Shown: positions 1 to 4,341 of the stretch, in pieces
How positions within the stretch are numbered: position 1 is the first letter of the stretch
Layout: each line of letters begins with the position of its first letter
Assembly (NCBI GenBank): GCA_024400275.1
Contig: JAKSMY010000081.1
Span: forward strand, 1-5,689
From: Paludibacteraceae bacterium
GTDB lineage: Bacteria; Bacteroidota; Bacteroidia; Bacteroidales; Paludibacteraceae
Length of the DNA stretch: 5,689 nucleotides
Direction: 5' to 3'
Position numbers and translations under genes: made by a program
The notes under the pieces: generated by a model
What the model saw: the letters and a program-made list of their open reading frames with translations, nothing else
What the model was told of the DNA's origin: nothing
The model's database searches: none

Positions 1-37
1 GCCCGATTTTTTTGTAACTATCTTAAATCTTCAACTT

Positions 38-1177
38 TTACCGGACAACAATAATATAAATATCCTCTTTGAAGCCTACCGCCGGCAGGAAAATACGGGC
101 ACCTTCATACCCGGGCACTTTACTCGTAATCATATAACCGGGCACTGCCAACGTATCCACCCAAACCCAATCGCATTTTTCCACCAGTTCTTGCCAATCC
201 GTCGTGTCCGGCATGTGCCAACCGTTGCCGCAAAGGGCTTTAGCCACTTCGTCAGCATCTTCTAATTCGGTCTTGTTATCCACTGCACCGCATTCGGACT
301 TGGTGTTGTATTTAGTCAGGTGGTCCTCCGTGCCAAACGGGTATGTGTCCCACGATATACTGGTTTGTTTGGCAATACTTCCCCATGCGAAATAATCGCC
401 ACGGTCATCAATGGTTGTAGCATTGATATTGGCAACGGCCCATAACTTATTCAGTCCTAAGTCCACAAATGCACAACTCTTCTCTTTATATACCGCACGG
501 ACATTGGCTCCGATGTAGCGCCAGATGATGTGTAAAAAAATACCTTGTGCGTCAGGGAAGGAGAAATAATTGCCAAATTTATCTTCGTGGTCGGCAATCA
601 TATATGCAGATACGACCTGTTCTTCATAACCTTTCCATATATCATTCTCGCGTATGCCGGAGTAGGGGAAGAAAATAGACCGACCTTCATACCCGGGAAC
701 ACGGCTGGTAAGACGCAAACCGAATACGCCGTTCTCCCAAACGGTATCATGCGTGCAGTTAGCCAGCAACTCAAGATACTCATGTTGGGTCGGTGTACGC
801 CATTCGCTGCCCCATACGACGGTAGCGGCATCATCTTCGGGCTGGAGAAATTTTAAATTATCAACGGTACCGAACATATCATTGGTGCAGTACTTAGTCA
901 ATGAATACTCATCCTTGCCCGTCTCTTCGCTCCACTTATAGTTAGCCCAGTCAAACGAGTGTTCATAACCGCTTTTCTGACCGGGTACGGCATAATCCGG
1001 TGTCACATCACCGTATGCAAAGAAGGCACCAAGGCCACGAACACTGTCTGCTCCGACGTTCATCGTTGCCCATTTAAGGCCGCTTGGTAAACCAAGATCA
1101 ACATACTCATGCGTGCTTTGTGCAAATAGTCCCACGCTCAAAACGAGGACTGCAATACATGTAAAAATCTTTTTCAT
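38..1177 (-). CDS. Secreted protein with two tandem FISUMP-like domains
   Basis: A 379-residue protein with a Sec signal peptide (about residues 1-20, KK then a hydrophobic core ending LFAQS), so probably exported; there is no lipobox cysteine. The mature part holds two related domains. Domain 1 (about 24-230) opens with EYVDLGLPSGLKWATMNVGA and has WGSEWRTPT, VPGYEGRSIFFPYSG and a closing NVRAVY strand. Domain 2 (about 235-379) repeats this as FVDLGLNKLWAVANINA, CGNGWHMPD and VPGYEGARIFLPAVG. This is the pattern of the Fibrobacter succinogenes major paralogous (FISUMP) domain, common in secreted Bacteroidetes proteins and related to the FGE/C-type-lectin fold. No enzymatic function can be assigned; surface binding is an inference. 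Domain 2 is about 60 residues shorter because the segment between 'FLPAVGF' and the final 'VVR' strand is missing. The start lies only 23 bases past a tRNA terminator and no promoter of its own is visible. Confidence 0.88.
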   Translation of the reverse strand: MKKIFTCIAVLVLSVGLFAQSTHEYVDLGLPSGLKWATMNVGADSVRGLGAFFAYGDVTPDYAVPGQKSGYEHSFDWANYKWSEETGKDEYSLTKYCTNDMFGTVDNLKFLQPEDDAATVVWGSEWRTPTQHEYLELLANCTHDTVWENGVFGLRLTSRVPGYEGRSIFFPYSGIRENDIWKGYEEQVVSAYMIADHEDKFGNYFSFPDAQGIFLHIIWRYIGANVRAVYKEKSCAFVDLGLNKLWAVANINATTIDDRGDYFAWGSIAKQTSISWDTYPFGTEDHLTKYNTKSECGAVDNKTELEDADEVAKALCGNGWHMPDTTDWQELVEKCDWVWVDTLAVPGYMITSKVPGYEGARIFLPAVGFKEDIYIIVVR

Positions 1178-1200
1178 AATGCTGTAATTGTTGTAGGGTT

Positions 1201-1229
1201 AAAAAAAACGAGCCCTCAACAGGCTCGTT
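1201..1229 (-). terminator. Intrinsic terminator of the tRNA cluster
   Basis: On the minus strand the arms AACGAGCC and GGCTCGTT (8 bp including the A/T ends; plus-strand 1207-1214 and 1222-1229) enclose a 7-base loop and run into eight T residues (1201-1208). It begins 9 bases after the end of tRNA-Leu(GAG). It also lies immediately upstream of the start at 1177, so it would limit readthrough into that gene. Confidence 0.87.
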
Positions 1230-1237
1230 ATCTGTTG

Positions 1238-1321
1238 TGCGCAGGATGAGACTCGAACTCACACGATCTTGCGACCACTACCCCCTCAAAGTAGCGTGTA
1301 TACCAATTTCACCACCTGCGC
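1238..1321 (-). tRNA. tRNA-Leu (anticodon GAG, reads CUC/CUU)
   Basis: An 84-base class II tRNA. The acceptor arms GCGCAGG and CCTGCGC pair fully. The D arm is GTG...CAC with GG in the loop. The anticodon stem CTACT/GGTAG holds the loop TTGAGGG, giving anticodon GAG. A long variable arm is followed by a T arm with loop TTCGAGT, and the discriminator is A. CCA is not encoded (the next bases are CAA), so it must be added after transcription. It is the last tRNA of the cluster and is followed by a terminator. Confidence 0.96.
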
Positions 1322-1365
1322 TGCGAGCCGTGAATCACGGCAAGCGAATATAAAGATCACTTTTG

Positions 1366-1447
1366 TGCCCAGAACAGGACTCGAACCTGCACACCTCACG
1401 GCATACGCACCTGAAACGTACGCGTCTACCAATTCCGCCACCTGGGC
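1366..1447 (-). tRNA. tRNA-Leu (anticodon CAG, reads CUG)
   Basis: An 82-base class II tRNA. The acceptor arms GCCCAGG and TCTGGGC pair with one G-U at the inner end. The anticodon stem TACGT/GCGTA holds the loop TTCAGGT, giving anticodon CAG. A long variable arm, a T arm GCAGG/CCTGT with loop TTCGAGT and discriminator A follow. CCA is not encoded. It is 44 bases upstream of tRNA-Leu(GAG); that spacer holds a 15-base palindrome (1327-1341, GCCGTGA/TCACGGC), possibly a processing hairpin. Position 32 is U. Confidence 0.96.
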
Positions 1448-1454
1448 TTCAGAG

Positions 1455-1480
1455 AAAAAATGCAGGAACGGGTCCTGCAT
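1455..1480 (-). terminator. Terminator-like hairpin between tRNA-Gly and tRNA-Leu(CAG)
   Basis: On the minus strand an 8-bp perfect stem, ATGCAGGA / TCCTGCAT (plus-strand 1473-1480 and 1460-1467), closes a 5-base loop and is followed by a T-run (1455-1460). It starts at the base directly after the encoded CCA of tRNA-Gly and ends 7 bases before tRNA-Leu(CAG). It has the form of an intrinsic terminator, but no separate promoter is evident for the two leucine tRNAs, so it may be a partial terminator or a processing hairpin. Confidence 0.75.
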
Positions 1481-1556
<76 letters not shown>

Positions 1557-1611
1557 ATTGGTTTGCTCTGAAAATCTTTTCAAGAACACTGCTTCTTTTC
1601 GAAAGCGGTTG

Positions 1612-1643
1612 CAAAGGTACATCTTTTTTCTGATATGACCAAA
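1612..1643 (-). promoter_or_regulatory. Bacteroidetes promoter for the tRNA cluster
   Basis: On the minus strand a -33 box TTTG (1640-1643) and a -7 box TACCTTTG (1612-1619, matching TAnnTTTG) are separated by exactly 20 bp, a perfect match to the Bacteroidetes primary-sigma consensus. The predicted start is near 1604-1606, giving a leader of about 50 bases before tRNA-Gly. Confidence 0.88.
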
Positions 1644-1680
1644 TTTTTTTGCGGAAAAATTCAAAAAAAATGTGATTTTC

Positions 1681-1712
1681 TTCGTTTATGTCAGTTTTTT
1701 TGTGTAATTTTG
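1681..1712 (+). promoter_or_regulatory. Promoter for ttcA, divergent from the tRNA promoter
   Basis: The -7 box TAATTTTG (1705-1712) matches TAnnTTTG exactly. Exactly 20 bp upstream is TTCG (1681-1684), one mismatch from the -33 box TTTG. The predicted start is near 1718-1720. This lies downstream of the in-frame ATG at 1688, so that ATG would not be transcribed; the site therefore decides the start of the next gene. About 37 AT-rich bases separate its -33 box from that of the tRNA promoter. Confidence 0.72.
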
Positions 1713-1738
1713 CACTTCCGTTCGGTAAAAAACCTATT

Positions 1739-2455
1739 GTGAGACAACTATCGTGTAGCAACTATCACCTGTGGAAACGACTGAATGGCCGTTTTCATGA
1801 AGCGTGTGAACGCTATCGCTTATTGGCAGATGGCGATTCGGTGCTGATTGGCTTGAGTGGCGGTAAAGATAGTCTGCTGCTCACTGAGTTGTTGGGCGCA
1901 CAAGCGCGCATACACGTACCGCATATTCGCGTACAAGCCGTACACGTGCGTGTGGAAGGACGTAATTACCAAAGCGACATGAATTATCTGGAGTCTTTCT
2001 GCCACGAGGCCGGCGTGCCGCTGTTGGTGAAAGATACCCAAATAAAAGGCGAGGAAAAGAAAGACCCGTGCTTTCTATGCTCATGGTACAGGCGTAAGGT
2101 ACTTTTGGATACAGCCCAAGAAATGGGCTGCAACAAAATAGCGTTGGGACATCATCGTGACGATGTGCTGCATACTTTGCTGATGAACCTTGTCTATGAG
2201 GGACGGTGCACCTCTATTATGCCGATGCTGAAATTGGACAAGATGCCTATCGCGTATATTCGTCCCCTATGGGAGATTGACGAGCAGGATGTACAGGAAT
2301 ATGCCGCCACACGCGAATACCAAAAGCAGGTGAAGACCTGCCCGTTTGAAAAAGAGACTGCCCGCACCCAAATGGCAGACTTGCTGAAACAACTGGAAAC
2401 CATGAACCCCAATGTGCGTTCGTCCCTTATCCACAGCATAATAGGGAATAAATAA
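1739..2455 (+). CDS. ttcA: TtcA-type tRNA 2-thiocytidine(32) synthetase
   Basis: A 238-residue PP-loop ATPase from this start. TtcA adenylates C32 of certain tRNAs (Arg and Ser isoacceptors in E. coli) and replaces the oxygen with sulfur, using a [4Fe-4S] cluster. Counting from the upstream ATG at 1688 (subtract 17 for this start): the P-loop SGGKDS is at 57-62, the CFLC pair at C128/C131 is followed by SWYRR, GHHRDD is at 154-159, and C218 (TCPFE) matches the third cluster cysteine of E. coli TtcA. All signature residues are present, although the protein is shorter than the E. coli enzyme (about 311). I chose GTG 1739 because the ATG at 1688 lies upstream of the predicted transcript start, and the family homology begins only near 'YHLWKRL', inside the shorter form. 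No strong Shine-Dalgarno is visible. Probably co-transcribed with the DUF486 gene. Confidence 0.88.
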   Translation: MRQLSCSNYHLWKRLNGRFHEACERYRLLADGDSVLIGLSGGKDSLLLTELLGAQARIHVPHIRVQAVHVRVEGRNYQSDMNYLESFCHEAGVPLLVKDTQIKGEEKKDPCFLCSWYRRKVLLDTAQEMGCNKIALGHHRDDVLHTLLMNLVYEGRCTSIMPMLKLDKMPIAYIRPLWEIDEQDVQEYAATREYQKQVKTCPFEKETARTQMADLLKQLETMNPNVRSSLIHSIIGNK

Positions 2456-2469
2456 TAAATAACATCGTG

Positions 2470-2522
2470 CATCGTGCATTGTCAACCGTCAACCGCCATC
2501 GTGCATTGTCAACCGTCAACCG
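2470..2522. repeat. Two copies of a 26-bp intergenic direct repeat
   Basis: An identical 26-bp unit beginning CATCGTGCATTG occurs at 2470-2495 and 2497-2522 (27-bp period). Each unit ends in an internal tandem of GTCAACC, and a partial CATCGTGC lies just upstream (2463-2470). The array fills much of the gap between ttcA and the DUF486 gene. It is simple slippage-type intergenic DNA with no visible coding or hairpin role. Confidence 0.9.
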
Positions 2523-2580
2523 GATATTAGTACTCCATCAGTGAGCGCAGCGAACGGTCTATACTCTAAATATAAATAAC

Positions 2581-2943
2581 ATGAACGGAATTTATACTAT
2601 TTTATTGCTGTTGGCGTCCAATATCTTTATGACGCTGGCGTGGTACGGTCATTTGAAGATGGCTGAGTTTTCATGGTTTAAGACCCTGCCCTTAATCGGC
2701 GTTATCGCTTTTTCGTGGGGTATTGCTTTTTTTGAATACTGCCTGCAAGTGCCTGCCAACCGCATTGGCTTTCAGGGCAACGGTGGACCGTTCAGCCTGA
2801 TGCAACTCAAAGTGCTTCAGGAAGTTATCACATTGGTGGTCTTCGTGCTCTTCTCCGTCGTGGCTTTTCACATGCAACTTAAATGGAACCACATCGTCGC
2901 CGGCATCTTCCTGATTCTGGCAGTCTATTTTGTGTTTAAATAG
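2581..2943 (+). CDS. DUF486 family small inner-membrane protein (DMT-like)
   Basis: A 120-residue, very hydrophobic protein with four likely membrane helices (about 3-22, 34-53, 77-97 and 103-119), the architecture of a half-size drug/metabolite-transporter-like protein. The family signature is clear: SNIFMTLAWYGHLK near 13-26, SWGIAFFEYCLQVPANRIG at 45-63, and LQEVITLVVF at 79-88, ending in the typical VYFVFK. Length is normal for the family. The substrate is unknown, so a transport role is inference only. It lies 125 bases after ttcA with no TAnnTTTG promoter in between, so it may be read from the ttcA promoter. No convincing hairpin terminator follows it; the next 50 bases are CCAT/T-rich filler leading into the next promoter. 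Confidence 0.9.
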   Translation: MNGIYTILLLLASNIFMTLAWYGHLKMAEFSWFKTLPLIGVIAFSWGIAFFEYCLQVPANRIGFQGNGGPFSLMQLKVLQEVITLVVFVLFSVVAFHMQLKWNHIVAGIFLILAVYFVFK

Positions 2944-2992
2944 CAAAAAAATCCATTCTCCACTCTCATTTTCCATTTTTTTATTCAAAAAG

Positions 2993-3024
2993 TTTGCGTA
3001 TATGAAAAACTTTTTGTATTTTTG
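2993..3024 (+). promoter_or_regulatory. Perfect Bacteroidetes promoter for a non-coding transcript
   Basis: TTTG (2993-2996) and TATTTTTG (3017-3024) are separated by exactly 20 bp, a full match to the -33/-7 consensus. The predicted start is near 3030-3032. No credible protein gene follows before the terminator at 3355-3390, so the promoter appears to serve an RNA gene. Confidence 0.88.
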
Positions 3025-3030
3025 CAGCGA

Positions 3031-3390
3031 TTTTGGATAGATGTATAGTTGCCTCACACAACTATAAAAAGTGAGAAACCAAAAGTTCACGCCAGGGTTA
3101 GCGGGTGGGAAGTGTCCCATAAATGCGCCTTATACGCGGCTTTTGGTGACATAATAGAAGGCATGTTTGTGCTTTGTTTTGGCTATACGGAATCTGGTAA
3201 ATTCAAACAAACACCAAGGCAATGTCAACAAAGATGTCCTCGGAATATGCAAGTATTCCGTGTGTACTTTATATTAAGGTACACGCGCGTGCATATTCGG
3301 CGTGGGCTTCAATGTTGTTTGTTTAGATGTTTAGGCAATACCAGAGCCTCGTATAGCGGAACAGCAATAGTGCAGTCCCGCTTTTTGTTT
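3031..3390 (+). ncRNA. Candidate structured non-coding RNA, about 360 nt, unrecognised
   Basis: A stretch bounded by a perfect promoter and a hairpin/T-run terminator, with no believable protein. Visible structure, 5' to 3': hairpin TATAGTTG/CAACTATA (3044-3051/3059-3066) whose loop CTCAC can pair with GTGAG at 3071-3075, an H-type pseudoknot; helix ACCAAAAG/CTTTTGGT (3078-3085/3140-3147) enclosing hairpin TGGGA/TCCCA (3106-3119); a long-range closure GCTATACG/CGTATAGC (3182-3189/3350-3357), TCTGGTA/TACCAGA (3193-3199/3339-3345) and AAACAAAC/GTTTGTTT (3205-3212/3317-3324); inside it, hairpins CGGAATA/TATTCCG (3241-3260) and GTGTACTTT/AAGGTACAC (3262-3284). I saw no tmRNA tag or T-arm, no RNase P 'GAGGAAAGUCC' core and no SRP RNA core. 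Function is unknown; a long regulatory or housekeeping RNA is possible. The pairings were found by eye, without a folding energy calculation. Confidence 0.62.
3355..3390 (+). terminator. Intrinsic terminator of the non-coding RNA
   Basis: The arms 3355-3366 (AGCGGAACAGCA) and 3371-3382 (TGCAGTCCCGCT) pair over 12 positions with two mismatches around a 4-base loop, ATAG. They run into TTTTTGTTTGTT. The first three bases of the left arm also take part in the long-range CGTATAGC helix, so the two structures compete at that edge. Confidence 0.78.
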
Positions 3391-3415
3391 GTTGTGTGTC
3401 TTAACGTGGTCTTTG
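3388..3415 (+). repeat. 28-bp dispersed repeat, copy 1 (copy 2 at 4203-4230)
   Basis: This stretch (TTTGTTGTGTGTCT, two variable bases, ACGT, two variable bases, TCTTTG, by comparison of both copies) matches 4203-4230 at 24 of 28 positions with no gap. Both copies are preceded within a few bases by CCGCTTT. Copy 1 begins in the T-run of the RNA terminator. About 10 bases further on lies a 17-base inverted repeat, CTTTTTA/TAAAAAG (3425-3441). No function recognised. Confidence 0.75.
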
Positions 3416-3471
3416 AAATATTGGCTTTTTACCGTAAAAAGTAAGATTTTGTGCGTTTTCTTGGCATTAAA

Positions 3472-3503
3472 TTTGCATATGTCGTAAAAAAATTGTAATT
3501 TTG
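3472..3503 (+). promoter_or_regulatory. Bacteroidetes promoter of the toxin-antitoxin operon
   Basis: TTTG (3472-3475), a 20-bp gap, then TAATTTTG (3496-3503): a full match to the -33/-7 consensus. The predicted transcript start is near 3509-3511, almost on top of the ATG at 3512, which makes the next in-frame ATG at 3530 the more natural translation start. Confidence 0.88.
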
Positions 3504-3519
3504 CATCGCAAATGCAAAA
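3499..3519. promoter_or_regulatory. Candidate operator for TA autoregulation
   Basis: A perfect 8-bp inverted repeat, TTTTGCAT (3499-3506) and ATGCAAAA (3512-3519) with 5 bases between, covers the end of the -7 box and the predicted start site. A third TTTGCAT half-site lies at 3472-3478 over the -33 box, 28 bp upstream of the second. Autorepression by the antitoxin or the complex is typical of such operons; binding here is inferred from position and symmetry. Confidence 0.5.
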
Positions 3520-3529
3520 AACAGAAATT

Positions 3530-3730
3530 ATGACACCTGCAACAAGACAAACATTGACGATTACATTTAATCCACAAAATGTGTATGTTCAATCGTTTCT
3601 GCAAACGATGCGCCTATCGAAAGCGTTTATAGTTGAGGAGTGCCCATACGATCCGATGTATGTGGCACGTGCACAAAAAGCAATGAAAGGCAAATTCGTA
3701 GAAAAGAAAATTGAAGACTTATGGAAGTAA
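3530..3730 (+). CDS. Antitoxin partner of the YoeB-family toxin
   Basis: A 66-residue protein (72 if started at ATG 3512). Its place directly upstream of, and overlapping by 10 bases, a YoeB-family toxin marks it as the antitoxin that would bind and neutralise the toxin and probably repress the operon. The sequence gives a short strand-like start (TRQTLTITFN), then a helical middle (VQSFLQTMRLSKAFIVEE) and a basic, charged tail (ARAQKAMKGKFVEKKIEDLWK) that resembles the disordered toxin-wrapping tails of this class. I do not see a clear Phd/YefM motif, so it may belong to one of the short uncharacterised antitoxin families found in Bacteroidales. Start 3530 is preferred because 3512 lies at the predicted transcript start, inside the proposed operator; an A-rich stretch precedes 3530. 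Confidence 0.82.
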   Translation: MTPATRQTLTITFNPQNVYVQSFLQTMRLSKAFIVEECPYDPMYVARAQKAMKGKFVEKKIEDLWK

Positions 3731-3999
3731 ATGGCTATACGCTGTTATTTTCTGAACAAGCACTTGAAGATATTGATTTTTTCAAAAAAAGTGGACAAGT
3801 CGATGTTCAAGCCAAAATATCACGGCTACTTCAAGACGTTCAACTACATCCGGAGACTGGAATCGGGAAACCTGAGAAATTGAAACATACTCTGTTGGGG
3901 TGTATGAGTAGAAGAATCAATAGGGAACACCGATTGCTGTATAAGATTGAGGAATCAACTCGTTCCGTTAAGATTTTGTCAATAAGATATCATTATTAA
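3721..3999 (+). CDS. yoeB: YoeB-family toxin, ribosome-dependent mRNA interferase
   Basis: A 92-residue protein of the RelE/YoeB fold. YoeB binds the ribosomal A site and cleaves mRNA, stopping translation until the antitoxin is restored. The C-terminal half is nearly diagnostic: GKPEKLKH at 49-56, MSRRINREHRLLY at 62-74 and the ending RYHY at 89-92. By alignment with E. coli YoeB the catalytic residues are E52, R71, H91 and Y92, all present, so the toxin looks intact. It overlaps the antitoxin by 10 bases (ATGGAAGTAA is shared), which favours translational coupling and antitoxin-first synthesis. A terminator follows 24 bases after the stop. The pair is an accessory module of a type that commonly moves between genomes. 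Confidence 0.95.
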   Translation: MEVNGYTLLFSEQALEDIDFFKKSGQVDVQAKISRLLQDVQLHPETGIGKPEKLKHTLLGCMSRRINREHRLLYKIEESTRSVKILSIRYHY

Positions 4000-4023
4000 A
4001 TTTCAAAGTTTTTCCCTTTATTT

Positions 4024-4065
4024 AGCGGTAAAAATCCAATTATTAATTGAGTTACCGCTTTTTTT
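4024..4065 (+). terminator. Intrinsic terminator of the toxin-antitoxin operon
   Basis: The arms AGCGGTAA (4024-4031) and TTACCGCT (4052-4059) form an 8-bp perfect stem. A second 5-bp stem, CAATT/AATTG, sits inside it, and the structure is followed by seven T residues (4059-4065). The right arm can alternatively pair downstream: ATTGAGTTAC (4046-4055) with GTAACTCAAT (4072-4081). Confidence 0.85.
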
Positions 4066-4138
4066 ATGCGTGTAACTCAATGCCGGGGTCCCCACGAACT
4101 TCGTGAGTGAGTGGGGAAAGCGGAGGTACATGTCGCCT

Positions 4139-4163
4139 GTTGATATAGCGCAGCTGTATCAAC
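4139..4163. repeat. 25-base inverted repeat
   Basis: GTTGATA (4139-4145) and TATCAAC (4157-4163) are perfect arms. Inside, a T/G wobble and AGC/GCT extend the stem around a 3-base loop, giving an almost continuous 11-pair hairpin. No T-run follows, so it is not a simple terminator. Confidence 0.75.
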
Positions 4164-4229
4164 CTTTGCGATTATGTTACCGAACGCGCTTTTACCGCTT
4201 TCTTTGTTGTGTGTCTATACGTAATCTTT

Positions 4230-4295
4230 GCGGTAGTATAGCGGTAGTAGAGCGAGATCTTAACGGGGGTAGAACGGGAGTAGAAGCAGGGAACG
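4230..4295. repeat. Degenerate tandem array with 11-bp period
   Basis: Six consecutive 11-bp units: GCGGTAGTATA, GCGGTAGTAGA, GCGAGATCTTA, ACGGGGGTAGA, ACGGGAGTAGA, AGCAGGGAACG. Units 1, 2, 4 and 5 fit (G/A)CGGnnGTA(T/G)A closely; units 3 and 6 are diverged. The array directly abuts copy 2 of the 28-bp dispersed repeat, sharing one base. Confidence 0.75.
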
Positions 4296-4341
4296 TAAAG
4301 ACTTAATGAGCTTATGGATAAAACCAATAAATGATAAATAT

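Larger units (their letters stand above)
4066..4341. other. Gene-free, repeat-rich intergenic stretch
   Basis: No credible gene is seen on either strand here. It holds a hairpin TCCCCAC/GTGGGGA (4089-4095/4111-4117) with a competing inner hairpin CACGA/TCGTG (4093-4105), a 25-base inverted repeat (4139-4163), copy 2 of the 28-bp dispersed repeat (4203-4230) and an 11-bp tandem array (4230-4295). No TAnnTTTG promoter box was found in it. Its density of symmetric elements suggests a repeat or recombination remnant, or an unrecognised RNA. Confidence 0.55.

Noticed and set aside
1688..1738. ATG at 1688 as the ttcA start
   Set aside because: It lies between the -33 and -7 boxes of the ttcA promoter, upstream of the predicted transcript start, and adds residues outside the family domain.
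2470..2522. CRISPR array
   Set aside because: Only two direct copies, separated by a single base rather than spacers, and no cas genes.
2692..3120. 142-codon minus-strand frame
   Set aside because: It is antisense to the well-supported DUF486 gene and to the RNA promoter, with no recognisable domain.
3031..3390. tmRNA, RNase P RNA or SRP RNA
   Set aside because: No tRNA-like T-arm or tag frame, no GAGGAAAGUCC core, no SRP tetraloop/core motif was found on either strand.
3049..3444. 131-codon plus-strand frame over the RNA region
   Set aside because: It starts with TTG, has a Cys/Arg-rich composition with no domain, and runs through the terminator hairpin; the same bases form extensive paired structure.
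4103..4306. 67-codon plus-strand frame starting with GTG
   Set aside because: It runs through hairpins, the dispersed repeat and the 11-bp array; its end is only the translation of that array.
4314..4334. Six-codon upstream frame (MDKTNK)
   Set aside because: Too short to support and no sign of leader-peptide regulation.
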